Part shown: positions 23,331 to 31,960 of the stretch, piece after piece
Layout: each line of letters starts with the position of its first letter
How positions within the stretch are numbered: the first letter of the stretch is position 1
DNA from: Desulfobacteraceae bacterium
Lineage (GTDB): Bacteria > Desulfobacterota > Desulfobacteria > Desulfobacterales > SG8-13
Length of the DNA stretch: 52,302 bases
Reading direction: 5' to 3'
Assembly (NCBI GenBank): GCA_029287875.1
Contig: JARFQH010000101.1
Span: 1-52,302 of the forward strand
Notes under the pieces: generated by a model
What the model was told of the DNA's origin: nothing
Seen by the model: the letters and a program-made list of their open reading frames with translations, nothing else
Databases searched by the model: none
Translations under genes and position numbers: made by a program

Positions 23331-25164
23331 GGAAGACAACTCTAAAGAGAGCTCCGATCCTAATTCCGGCAACCGCTTTTCCATGTCGGATGTAAAGGCT
23401 GAAGCAGGAAACAGCCCGCGAACCGACCCATCGCCCCCCACCGAGCTGCCGCAGCGCTATGTGGTCAAGGATATCGGGGGCAAGAAAATGTTGACCTGCC
23501 TCGAGGCCCCCAATCTGACCGTCCTGATTCAGGCCGGCTTTACGGTGTCGGCCGCCACCGCGCGCAAGGCGCCCCCGGGGACCATCTACCTTGACGGTGT
23601 CGCCCTGAGCGAACCGTTTCTGGATCACGAAAAAAAAATCTACAATCTCGACCATCACGAAGGGTGTGTACGGACATTCACCCTCGCAACTTGCGAACAG
23701 GCCCTGGTCATGATCCTGAAAGGGCTGGATCTGCGCGACCGGGAATGGCAGATCTACGCCAACGAGCCCGACCTGGACACGATACTGGCGATTTGGCTGA
23801 TTATCAACCACCAGCGCATCAGTCGCAAGGAACCGATGCATTTGCGATTTCTGTATGCGCTGGTCCGTCTCGAAGGCGTCATCGACGCCCTGGGATTAGA
23901 GTTGAAGGAATTCAGCGCCCTGCCGCCCGAACATCTCCGCAGAACCCAGCGTGTGATTGACTTCCTGCGCAAAGATGAAATCCAGCTTAAAAAAGACGGA
24001 CTGTGGGAAGAAGTCGATTTCCTGGAGTATACCGCGACAATCCTGCATAAAATTGACCGCATTATCTACAAATCGAGCGAATTTACCGACTTCAAGGGTA
24101 TCAAGGAACTGGCGCGGGTCGACCTCGCCGGCGACCGACTCGTGGTGGTGGTGGAATCGGACACCGGCATTTACGAGCTCGAGCCGCACCTCAATAACCT
24201 CTACGGCACTCGACTTGGACTGGTCTTGCTGCAGAGGAGCCCCGGCACATATACCCTGCGCCGAATGGATTTGTTCATGCCGGGCGACCTCGAACCGGTT
24301 TACGAACGATTGAATTTCATCGACCCGGTCGTCAGGTGCCGCTCCCAAAACAACCGCTGGGGAGGGTCCTCCGACATCGGCGGTTCGCCGAGGGCAACCG
24401 GCACGAATCTCACTCCCAGGGAAATTGCCCAAGCCTGCCGCGACGCACTGCAAAAGCCCAGTATACGGCTGCAGGTCGCCGGATTGCTGAAAGCCGCTCT
24501 GCTCGTAACGGCCATCCTGGCACCCGCTGAAGTTTTGCGCCTGTTCTGGCATCCGGACGCCTGGTTCGCGAAAATCCTGTTCGGCCTGACCCTTTACCCC
24601 GCCTTCGACGCCGCGCTCCTGGTGATCGTTCTGACCGCCGTGTTTCTGACAATCCTGTCTTATCGAAAGTCATGGCAGTACGGGTTGAGCCTCCCTCTGG
24701 GAACGTCCTGGTGGTTGATACTCCCCGGTGCCGTCCTTTTCGGTTTCCTGGGCGGTATATGGCAGCCCGATATCTCGACCTGGGATGTGCATCTCTATAA
24801 GAAAATACTGTTTTTGATCATCACCCTGCCGCTGGCCCTGGAACTGCTGTTTCGCAGCCTGGTGCATGGCCTGTTGGCCCGCTCGGCCCGCATCCAGCAT
24901 TGCAGCAGCCATTGGTTTCTGTCATGGCCGACAGTCGGCTCCGCCTTTCTGTATGCCGTTTACATCGGCTACCGGCTGCTGCTCTCTTCCGGCTCTCTGG
25001 CGGAAGTGTTCACCGCCTGGACCACTGCAAACATCTTCAGTGCATTCGCTTTCGGTATCGCAGTCGGTTTGGTCAGGGAACGTTCACAGAGCATTCTTCC
25101 CGCCTTTTTATTTCACCTGATTACAGCGGCGGTAGTGGCGGCCGCCAACGGCCTTCTGCCGTAA
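23329..25164 (+). CDS. DHH phosphoesterase-like domain fused to CPBP-type membrane domain
   Basis: Two-part protein of 611 aa. Residues about 40-365 look like a DHH-family phosphoesterase: NLDHHEGC with D108-H109-H110, NEPDLD at 145-150, and a glycine-rich GGSPRATG at 351-358 resembling the DHHA1 loop. Residues about 380-611 hold five or six hydrophobic segments with CPBP (Abi) intramembrane protease traits: LELLFR at 504-509 and FLFH ending at H596. In the EExxxR motif the first Glu is replaced by Leu (L504-E505...R509), so proteolysis is doubtful. Metal ligands upstream of DHH are incomplete, so hydrolase activity is also uncertain. Possible membrane-tethered nucleotide sensor or enzyme (inference). 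Confidence 0.7.
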   Translation: MEDNSKESSDPNSGNRFSMSDVKAEAGNSPRTDPSPPTELPQRYVVKDIGGKKMLTCLEAPNLTVLIQAGFTVSAATARKAPPGTIYLDGVALSEPFLDHEKKIYNLDHHEGCVRTFTLATCEQALVMILKGLDLRDREWQIYANEPDLDTILAIWLIINHQRISRKEPMHLRFLYALVRLEGVIDALGLELKEFSALPPEHLRRTQRVIDFLRKDEIQLKKDGLWEEVDFLEYTATILHKIDRIIYKSSEFTDFKGIKELARVDLAGDRLVVVVESDTGIYELEPHLNNLYGTRLGLVLLQRSPGTYTLRRMDLFMPGDLEPVYERLNFIDPVVRCRSQNNRWGGSSDIGGSPRATGTNLTPREIAQACRDALQKPSIRLQVAGLLKAALLVTAILAPAEVLRLFWHPDAWFAKILFGLTLYPAFDAALLVIVLTAVFLTILSYRKSWQYGLSLPLGTSWWLILPGAVLFGFLGGIWQPDISTWDVHLYKKILFLIITLPLALELLFRSLVHGLLARSARIQHCSSHWFLSWPTVGSAFLYAVYIGYRLLLSSGSLAEVFTAWTTANIFSAFAFGIAVGLVRERSQSILPAFLFHLITAAVVAAANGLLP

Positions 25165-25228
25165 GCCTATCATCCAATTCCCGAAGACAACGTCGAACCA
25201 TTCCAGCCCTGGAGCAGTCTGTTTCATA

Positions 25229-26338
25229 TTAGTTGATCCGATGGCGGAACAACCACGCGGCGACGATCAAATTGACGAAACCGATAATCGCCATCGGCCA
25301 GTATTGGCCGATCAGCAAATGAAACGGGGCGTTTTCCAGAAACACGCCCCGGATCACCACCATGAAATACCGCAGCGGATTGAGCAGGGTAATTTTTTGC
25401 ACCACCACCGGCATATTGGCGATCGGGGTGGTAAAACCGGAAAGAATAATGGCCGGCACCATGAACAGAAACGCCCCCATCAGCCCCTGTTGCTGGGTAA
25501 CGGCCAGGGAGGAAATCATCAGACCGATGCCGATGGCCGAGAGAATGAAGAGAAACAAGCCGGTGTACAGCGTTATGATGTGACCGCGCAGCGGAACGCC
25601 GAACCAGAAGACGGTGAGCAGGATAATCACGGTTGCCTCGGCAGTCCCGATGATGAATCCCGGCAGGGCTTTTCCGATCAATATTTCAACCGGCCGAAGG
25701 GGGGTCACCAGCAGCTGGTCGAATGTTCCCTGTTCACGCTCCCTGGCCACGCTCAGAGCAGTCACCAGAAGAGTGACCACCAGCGTCAGCAAACCGATGA
25801 TACCGGGAACAATGAACCAGCGGCTCTCCAGGTTGGTGTTGTACCAGGCCCGGATCTCAAGGTGGGCCGGGGGTGAAGTGCCCCCGTGACGTTGGATCCA
25901 CTCCAGGTTATACCGGGTGAGAATGGCCCTTACGTAGTTAAGGGCGATCATGGCCGTGTTTGAGTTGCGGCCGTCTACGATCACCTGGAGATCGGCCCTG
26001 CCCCCGGTCAAAAGATTGCGACTGAACTGCGGACCGATGTGGACCACCAAAAGGGCACCCTTGCGGTTGATCAGGGGAGCGATGTCGGCATTACGACTGA
26101 GCTGCCCGACCTCCTGAAAGTTAGTGGACCCTTTAAACCGGCTCAGCAAGTCGCGGGCCGCGGCTCCCCGGTCCTCGTCATAGACGGCGTAAGGAACGTT
26201 GTTCAGATCGTAGGTGGCTGCATAGCCGAAAACCAGAAGCTGCACGATTGGCGGGATGACGATGGTGAAACGGCTTTTCTTGTCTTTCATCAGCGCCAGG
26301 AACTCTTTTCGCATCAAGGCGACGATTCGCAGGAACAT
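25229..26338 (-). CDS. ybhR: ABC-2 type permease, YbhR-like
   Basis: Membrane subunit of an ABC-2 exporter, 369 aa. One N-terminal helix near FTIVIPPIVQLLVFGYAATYDL is followed by a periplasmic domain of about 140 residues and five C-terminal helices, with the family segment FDQLLVTPLRPVEILIGKALPGFIIG and FTTPIANMPVVVQKITLLNPLRYFMVVIRG (read in parts). It begins 8 bp after the end of the YbhS-like gene. With YbhS and YbhF it should form an exporter for drugs, cations or lipids. Last gene of the operon. Confidence 0.9.
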   Translation of the reverse strand: MFLRIVALMRKEFLALMKDKKSRFTIVIPPIVQLLVFGYAATYDLNNVPYAVYDEDRGAAARDLLSRFKGSTNFQEVGQLSRNADIAPLINRKGALLVVHIGPQFSRNLLTGGRADLQVIVDGRNSNTAMIALNYVRAILTRYNLEWIQRHGGTSPPAHLEIRAWYNTNLESRWFIVPGIIGLLTLVVTLLVTALSVAREREQGTFDQLLVTPLRPVEILIGKALPGFIIGTAEATVIILLTVFWFGVPLRGHIITLYTGLFLFILSAIGIGLMISSLAVTQQQGLMGAFLFMVPAIILSGFTTPIANMPVVVQKITLLNPLRYFMVVIRGVFLENAPFHLLIGQYWPMAIIGFVNLIVAAWLFRHRIN

Positions 26339-26346
26339 CGAACCCC

Positions 26347-27522
26347 CTAATCGAGTCGCTTGCGGGATTTTTTACGGCTCAGACCGAGAAAAAGCGCGGC
26401 AAACACCATCAATGCCAAAGCGTTGGGCAAAATCACCGACCAGACATTTCCGGCCAGAAATACCGTCTGCAGAATGGACACAAAATAGCGGGCGGCGATA
26501 AGGTGCGTCACGCCCTGGACCACTCTCGGCATGCTGTCGATGTCGAAGATGAAACCGGAGAGTAAAAAGGCCGGAAGGAAGGTGACAATGATGGCGGCCT
26601 GCCCGGCCACAAACTGGTTTTTGGCCGCAGTGGAAAGGAGGAGCCCCATCCCCAGAGCCACCAGCAGAAACAGCGCCGAAGTTGCCGTCAGGACCCAGAG
26701 AGACCCGGTCAGCGGGACCTCAAAAACCCAGACCGCCATGGCAACCGAAAGGCCCATTCCCCCCATCCCCATGATGAAGTACGGCAATAGCTTGCCCAGC
26801 AGGATCTCGTGCACGGCCACGGGGGTTACCATAAGGGCCTCCATGGTGCCGCGCTCCCACTCGCGGGCCACCACCAGCGCTGTCAACAGAGCCCCTATGA
26901 GGGTCATGATCACGGCGATCAGGCCGGGGACGAGAAAATTGCGGCTGCGCACGGCGCTGTTGAACCATACCCGCTGCTCCACCTGCACGGGCTGGCTCAG
27001 CGGGTTTCCAAGGCTCAATGAACGCTGCTCCATCCAGTTGAGCCAGGCGCCCTCCACATAACCGGACACCAGCCGGGCAGTGTTGGCATCGACACCATTC
27101 AAAATGACCTGCACCGCCGCGCCGCCCGGCCGTTGTAAATCCCTTGCAAAATTAGCCCGCAAGCCGATGATGCCGTCCACACGATGGTTCATCAGCGCCT
27201 CTTCGGCCTGCCGCATGTCTTTAATGACCACCGGTGCAAAGAAGTCGTTGTTTCTGAAAACCGCAAGGAAGCCTGCCGTATCAGCATCGGGCTTCTCGAC
27301 GACCACGGCGATGGGCACGTGTTCGGCGTCGAGGGAGACACCGTAGCCGAACAGCAGCAGCAGGACCACGGGCATGAGGAAGGCGATTCCGATACTGCTC
27401 GGGTCCCGCACCACCTGTAAAAATTCCTTGCGCACCAGACCGCGCAACCGCATCATCCCGCCTCCGCGGGCGTTTTCCGGTGCTGCGGTCCTCTTGCGAC
27501 CGTCTTCTTCCGAGGCTTTCAT
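26347..27522 (-). CDS. ybhS: ABC-2 type permease, YbhS-like
   Basis: Second ABC-2 permease (391 aa). Same plan as YbhR: helix SIGIAFLMPVVLLLLFGYGVSLD, a large periplasmic loop, then MEALMVTPVAVHEILLGKLLPYFIMG and FLLSGFIFDIDSMPRVVQGVTHLIAARYFV (read in parts). The start is set at 27522, where ATGA overlaps the stop of the ATPase gene; the frame is open further upstream but there it lies inside that gene. The first 22 residues are hydrophilic and variable. The two permeases share the organisation of a heterodimer. Confidence 0.9.
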   Translation of the reverse strand: MKASEEDGRKRTAAPENARGGGMMRLRGLVRKEFLQVVRDPSSIGIAFLMPVVLLLLFGYGVSLDAEHVPIAVVVEKPDADTAGFLAVFRNNDFFAPVVIKDMRQAEEALMNHRVDGIIGLRANFARDLQRPGGAAVQVILNGVDANTARLVSGYVEGAWLNWMEQRSLSLGNPLSQPVQVEQRVWFNSAVRSRNFLVPGLIAVIMTLIGALLTALVVAREWERGTMEALMVTPVAVHEILLGKLLPYFIMGMGGMGLSVAMAVWVFEVPLTGSLWVLTATSALFLLVALGMGLLLSTAAKNQFVAGQAAIIVTFLPAFLLSGFIFDIDSMPRVVQGVTHLIAARYFVSILQTVFLAGNVWSVILPNALALMVFAALFLGLSRKKSRKRLD

Positions 27523-29336
27523 GTCGATTTCTCCGGTTGATCCTGCCGTTCGATCAGGGCGATAAAGGCCTCCTCCATGGTTTGCACGGGTTTCTCGCGT
27601 CCTTCGGCGGCCTTCCGCTTGATGTCGATCGGGCTGCCGATGGCCAGAATTTCCCCGGCTGCCATGATCGCCAACCGATCGCAGTATTCGGCTTCTTCCA
27701 TGAAATGGGTGGTTACCAGCACGGTGACGCCGGACGCCGCCAGCGAATTGATGTGACGCCAAAACTCCCGTCGCGCCATGGGATCAACCCCGGAGGTGGG
27801 CTCGTCCAGAAACAAGATGTCCGGGGCATGCATCAGGGCGGCCGCCAAGGCCAGCCGTTGCTTGAAACCGAGGGACAGCTCCCCGCTGACCGCATCAGCC
27901 AGTTCGGACAGTTCAAAACGGTTTAAGACCCAGTCGATCCTGTCGCCACGCTTCCGGCCCCTCAGTCCGTAAGCGCTGCTGAAGAACTGAAGATTCTGAC
28001 GCACGCTCAAGTTGCCGTAAAGTGAAAATTTCTGTGACATGTAGCCGATACGGGCCCGGGCCTTGGCCGCCGCGCGTCGCAAATCACGCCCGGCCACGCT
28101 CAGCTGCCCGTCGCTGACCGGCAGCAGCCCGCAGAGCATGCGAAAAGTCGTGGTCTTTCCGGCACCGTTGGCGCCCAGCAGTCCGAACACCTCGCCGTGA
28201 AACACATCAAAGGAAACGTTCTTGACGGCGTAAAAGTCGCCGAACCGGCGCCGGACATCGTCTACCCGGATGACGGCTTCATCTGCCGCCGGCGGCGACA
28301 CCCGGGTATCCACCTCCGCAGAGGGTTTCCAGTCGAGGGCATCGTCAGTACGGACGGCCTTGAGCATGGCGACGTAGCAGTCTTCGAACCGCGGAGGCAC
28401 TGCCGCGATGTCGACATCCGGCACGCTTGACAGCAGGATCGCCGCGTCCGGCGCTTCCATGTCTGCCATCACCAGGCGAACCGAGTCACCCTGAATAACG
28501 GCGTCCACTACTCCTTCGGCACCTGTCAGACGCTCCTGTAATTGGCGTTTCTTCAGACTGCCGGCGGTCACCGTGTAGGTCCGGCCTTTTTGCTTGGCTT
28601 TAAAATCACCCGGCGGACCCTGGCCGAGAATCCGGCCTTCATGGAGGATCACCACTTCGTCGCAGCGCTCGGCTTCGTCCAGGTATGCGGTGCTCAAGAG
28701 CACGCTCATCCCTTCGGTTTCCACCAACCGGTCGACGATGGACCAGAGTTCACGGCGCGATACCGGATCGACGCCAACCGTGGGTTCGTCCAACAACAGC
28801 AGGCGGGGTGGTCGTACCAACGTGCAGGCCAGACCGAGCTTCTGCTTCATGCCGCCGGACAGCCGCCCGGCCAACCGCGTGGTGAACGCGCCGAGATTGG
28901 TCATCCGGGTGAGCTCTGCATAGCGCCCGGGTCGGTCGGCCTTGACCACGCCTTGCAGGTCCGCATAAAGATCAAGATTCTCCTGAACGCTGAGATCTTC
29001 GTAAAGACCGAATCGTTGCGGCATATAACCGATGCTGGCCTGCACTTTCAACGGCTCGGAGATCGCATCGATATCGAGAACGGTGATAGCGCCGACCGCC
29101 GGTTTCAGCAGGCAGGCCGACAGGCGCATCAGGGTGGTCTTGCCGGCACCGTCCGGCCCGATCAAGCCGGTGATGCGACCGCGGGCGATGCAGATGCTGA
29201 CCTCCTGCAAAGCCGCTATGCGGCGTTTTCCTTGGAAGAAAAACTTGGATACCCCTTCGAATTCCAGGGCCGGCGGTTCCGTATCGGCGCTTTGAACCGG
29301 CACCCCTTCTTCTTTATTGACGGCCGCCGGCATCAT
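27519..29336 (-). CDS. ybhF: Duplicated ABC ATPase of an exporter, YbhF-like
   Basis: Protein of 605 aa with two complete ABC domains. Domain 1: Walker A GPDGAGKTTLMRL, signature LSGGMKQKLGLACTL, Walker B LLLLDEPTVGVDP, and LLSTAYLDEAE at the H-loop position, where Ala replaces His. Domain 2: Walker A GANGAGKTTTFRM, signature GELSLGFKQRLALAAAL, Walker B ILFLDEPTSGVDP and an intact H-loop VTTHFMEEAE. The second signature reads LSLGF instead of LSGG. The two composite ATP sites are therefore unequal, as in other tandem exporters. ATGA overlaps join it to the genes on both sides. Confidence 0.92.
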   Translation of the reverse strand: MMPAAVNKEEGVPVQSADTEPPALEFEGVSKFFFQGKRRIAALQEVSICIARGRITGLIGPDGAGKTTLMRLSACLLKPAVGAITVLDIDAISEPLKVQASIGYMPQRFGLYEDLSVQENLDLYADLQGVVKADRPGRYAELTRMTNLGAFTTRLAGRLSGGMKQKLGLACTLVRPPRLLLLDEPTVGVDPVSRRELWSIVDRLVETEGMSVLLSTAYLDEAERCDEVVILHEGRILGQGPPGDFKAKQKGRTYTVTAGSLKKRQLQERLTGAEGVVDAVIQGDSVRLVMADMEAPDAAILLSSVPDVDIAAVPPRFEDCYVAMLKAVRTDDALDWKPSAEVDTRVSPPAADEAVIRVDDVRRRFGDFYAVKNVSFDVFHGEVFGLLGANGAGKTTTFRMLCGLLPVSDGQLSVAGRDLRRAAAKARARIGYMSQKFSLYGNLSVRQNLQFFSSAYGLRGRKRGDRIDWVLNRFELSELADAVSGELSLGFKQRLALAAALMHAPDILFLDEPTSGVDPMARREFWRHINSLAASGVTVLVTTHFMEEAEYCDRLAIMAAGEILAIGSPIDIKRKAAEGREKPVQTMEEAFIALIERQDQPEKST

Positions 29337-30379
29337 TCCTCCTTGCAGGGTGGAATGCTTTCGGCACCGGCCGACTGGCGGGGTTGGTCCAAAGGAATGA
29401 TAACGGTGGCAGGCATGCCGAGCCGAAGCTCGTTACGGGGGTTGCACACATAAACGCGCACCTGATAGACGAGCCGCGTTCTCAGTTCCGTGGTTTCCAC
29501 CGTTTTGGGGGTGAACTCGGCCATGGGTGAAATATACCCAATCCAAGCCGGATAGGTTTTGTCCGGAAAACTGTCGGTGACAACCTGGACGGCCATACCC
29601 GGAAACAGTTTGCCCAGATTTGTTTCCGGAACGTAGGCGCGAACCCAGACGGGGTCGATCAGGGCCAATGTAAAAACGGCTTTCTGCGGAGAAGCCATAT
29701 CGCCGGGTTCCAGAATGCGGTTTTGGATGCTTCCGTCGGACGGTGCGTAAAGGGAGGCATCGGCCAGCTTCTGGCCGGCCAACGCCAGCTCGGCCTCGAG
29801 GGCTTTCAGCTGCGACCTGGCCGCCGCAATGTCTTCCTTTCTGGGACCGGCCAGGGCCAGCTTCAACTCCTGCACAGTCGCCTGCAGCTGGGCCTGCGCG
29901 GCATCGGCTTTGGCCCTGGCCTGATCGATCTGCTCCGGGGCGATCAGGTTTTTCTCCGCCAGGGGTCGCAAGCGCCGGTAGGTTCGCTCGAGATCGTCGG
30001 CCTGGGCTCTGGCGGCCTCGACTTCGGCCCTTGCCCGCCTGATCTCCTCGACCCGGGTGCCGGCCTCCAGCTTGGCGATCTCGTCCCGCTGAGCCGCCAC
30101 CTGTGACGCGGCCCGATCCACATCGTGTTGGAGCCGAACGGTCTCTAGACCAGCCAGCAACTGTCCCTTTTTCACCGGCTCACCTTCTTGAACCATGATA
30201 TCGGCAATGCGTTCGCTGGCGTTAAAGGCCAGGTCCACCTGGCGAATATCCACGTTGCCATAAAGCACCAGTTCGTTTTTGTGTTCCTTTTGGTCTTGTA
30301 AAAAATGAACCCATAGCCCGGCGCCCACCGCCGCCAGGAGTATAAGGCCGACCACCAGCCGGATCACTTTTTTCTTCAT
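29333..30379 (-). CDS. ybhG: HlyD-type membrane fusion protein, YbhG-like
   Basis: Periplasmic adaptor of 348 aa for the ABC exporter encoded next. N-terminal helix VIRLVVGLILLAAVGAGLWVHFL, biotinyl-lipoyl-like half-motif (GNVDIRQVDLAFNASERIADIMVQEGEPVKKGQLLAGLE, read in parts), a long Ala/Gln/Arg-rich alpha-helical coiled coil (about residues 80-210), the second half-motif LYAPSDGSIQNRILEPGDMASP, and a beta-barrel ending in GMPATVIIPL. AGAGG precedes the ATG. First gene of the ybhGFSR order; it likely links the inner-membrane permeases to an outer-membrane duct. Confidence 0.92.
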   Translation of the reverse strand: MKKKVIRLVVGLILLAAVGAGLWVHFLQDQKEHKNELVLYGNVDIRQVDLAFNASERIADIMVQEGEPVKKGQLLAGLETVRLQHDVDRAASQVAAQRDEIAKLEAGTRVEEIRRARAEVEAARAQADDLERTYRRLRPLAEKNLIAPEQIDQARAKADAAQAQLQATVQELKLALAGPRKEDIAAARSQLKALEAELALAGQKLADASLYAPSDGSIQNRILEPGDMASPQKAVFTLALIDPVWVRAYVPETNLGKLFPGMAVQVVTDSFPDKTYPAWIGYISPMAEFTPKTVETTELRTRLVYQVRVYVCNPRNELRLGMPATVIIPLDQPRQSAGAESIPPCKEE

Positions 30380-30563
30380 CGAAACCTCTGTCTACCTGAC
30401 TGAATATAAGAAAGACCGCACCGCGATGGCCCCAGTGGTCGGCCTCGACCAAATCTCATATAAATCGAAGCGTACAAATGCAAAACGCGTATTTGTCCCC
30501 GATTTTGACGCCGATTACAATAAAACAAATTTTGAACAGTTGACAAACAAAAATAGCTATTAG
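30380..30563. other. Gene-free upstream region of the ybhGFSR operon
   Basis: AT-rich sequence between the start of the exporter operon and the transposase remnant. I see no clear promoter or operator; several CAAA/AACAAA tracts occur. Confidence 0.4.
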
Positions 30564-30767
30564 TCCATCTTGTGCATAGAAGACACCTCCTTGCTGGAGC
30601 TGTTGCGCTACATTCACCTGAACACCCTGCGGGCCTATCTATTAAAAGACCTATCGGCTCTGAATACGTATCCCAACACCGGGCATAGAATGCTAATGGG
30701 AATCGGAAAAAAGAATACGATGAAGTTGGCCAAGGTCCTATACATCAGCTGCAAAGTGTTCCTGTAG
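30564..30767 (+). pseudogene. C-terminal remnant of a REP-associated tyrosine transposase (RAYT/Y1)
   Basis: A frame encoding S-I-L-C-x-E-D followed by LLELLRYIHLNTLRAYLLKDL and ALNTYP-GH--LMG matches the C-terminal part of RAYT/IS200-like Y1 transposases, where LLELVRYIHLNPLRAG...YP..GHS..MG is the usual form. A stop codon lies directly upstream at 30561-30563, and no HUH motif or catalytic tyrosine is left. It is therefore a decayed fragment. After the match the frame continues about 20 codons without similarity. Confidence 0.75.
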
Positions 30768-30773
30768 GAACAC
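30756..30773. repeat. Perfect 18-bp palindrome near the RAYT remnant
   Basis: GTGTTCCT-GT-AGGAACAC, 8-bp arms with a 2-nt centre, next to the transposase remnant. It may be a leftover of a REP hairpin. The remaining 30774-30935 stretch shows no gene I can support; a 28-codon frame near 30802 is too short to call. Confidence 0.7.
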
Positions 30774-30935
30774 GACCGCTATAAGCATAGAATATAGAGG
30801 GGATGATGAAGAATAAAATGGTATATTCCGCAAATATTGGTTGCGACAATCTGCAGGGTGGGAATGCGCAATGGGAAGACCCAAAGTGAAGGGTGCAGCT
30901 ATACCACAGACTGGATCGAGTGTCAGGGTGTCGTT

Positions 30936-31394
30936 TCAGTTTCCGAATCTTCTGCGGATGGCCTCTTTTTCAGACGGCGACAGGTTGTTCCAATTGTCCA
31001 GCGCTCGCTGGAGCTGCCCGCGCTCGGCCGGGGAAAGTCGCTGCCATCTGTCGTTGAGGTCCTGAAGTTGTCGGCGGTTCTGCGGCGGCATCCGGTTCAA
31101 CTGCTTCATCCGACGCCGTAAGGTTTCTTTTTCCTGCGGTGTCAGCGACTGCCATTCCTGGTAATTTCTTTGAAAACTGCCGTTTTTTTTGTCGGCAATC
31201 AAAACCGGTACCTGGTCAATCTTTTCATTCTGGACCCTGAACCGGTGGACTTGGATATCCGCCTGGCGACCGTTTCGTGAGGTGCACCAGGCAAAAGAGG
31301 CTGATGCTAAAACGAGGATGGCGATAAGTGATAAGACGCCGCAGCAGCGGATCAAGCATCCCGCGCTTCTATGCAGAGCGCTCGTCGTGACCAT
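30936..31394 (-). CDS. DUF3106-type exported protein
   Basis: Exported protein of 152 aa. A long signal-like N-terminus contains the hydrophobic stretch LSLIAILVLASASFAW. The mature part has repeated P-x-E-R/K motifs typical of DUF3106: YQEWQSLTPQEKETLRRRMKQ, LNDRWQRLSPAERGQLQRAL and WNNLSPSEKEAIRRRF, each a short W..L.P.E/K..L helical unit. The start overlaps the anti-sigma gene by 26 bp. Together with the ECF sigma and anti-sigma it looks like the periplasmic third component of an envelope-stress circuit (inference). Confidence 0.82.
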   Translation of the reverse strand: MVTTSALHRSAGCLIRCCGVLSLIAILVLASASFAWCTSRNGRQADIQVHRFRVQNEKIDQVPVLIADKKNGSFQRNYQEWQSLTPQEKETLRRRMKQLNRMPPQNRRQLQDLNDRWQRLSPAERGQLQRALDNWNNLSPSEKEAIRRRFGN

Positions 31395-31944
31395 ACCGGA
31401 TGTCCCCCTGCGTTCCCTGGTTATGTGTTTCGGAAGGATTCCGGCCGGCGGAATCGTCGACCACTTGGCTGAGCCTTTCCAGGGTATTGAAGTTTTTCAG
31501 CAGGTCCAGGTTTTTGACAATTTCTTCCTCATTTTCCGGTAATTTCTGCGAAATGTCAATTCTTTGGGCCACCGGTTGATCGATCGTGCCGGACCGTTTG
31601 TCGCCGAAATAGACCGCCACGAGGACAAGGACGCAGGCGGTCGCAAAGGCCGGAATCCACAGCGCCCGTTTTTCCTTGACGGGCTGCCGCCAGCCCCCCG
31701 GAGGGCGAAAGACGGCCAAACGGTCCTGCACCTTTCGGATCATTGCGGTGGAATCCTGCATCGACAGCGGCGGCGGCGCCATCGCTTGCCTGACCTGGCC
31801 GAGCATGGCCGTCAGATTTTCTTTTTCCCGACGGCAATCCGCACAGGTTCTCAGGTGGTCTTCCCAGGCTGAGCGCGCACCGGCGTCCAGTTCACCATAA
31901 ACATCGAGCATAACCTGTTCATTTCGACCAGTACAATCCGGCAT
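31369..31944 (-). CDS. Anti-sigma factor with zinc-finger (zf-HC2) domain
   Basis: Protein of 191 aa. Its N-terminal cytoplasmic part has the anti-sigma zinc-binding pattern H-x3-C-x2-C (HLRTCADC) after a helix MLDVYGELDAGARSAWEDHL. A single transmembrane helix follows (LWIPAFATACVLVLVAVYF), then a periplasmic tail with acidic leucine-rich sequence. It should hold the adjacent ECF sigma at the membrane until a signal arrives. It starts 16 bp after the sigma gene stop. Confidence 0.87.
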   Translation of the reverse strand: MPDCTGRNEQVMLDVYGELDAGARSAWEDHLRTCADCRREKENLTAMLGQVRQAMAPPPLSMQDSTAMIRKVQDRLAVFRPPGGWRQPVKEKRALWIPAFATACVLVLVAVYFGDKRSGTIDQPVAQRIDISQKLPENEEEIVKNLDLLKNFNTLERLSQVVDDSAGRNPSETHNQGTQGDIRYGHDERSA

Positions 31945-31960
31945 GCTACCCCCTCCCCAA

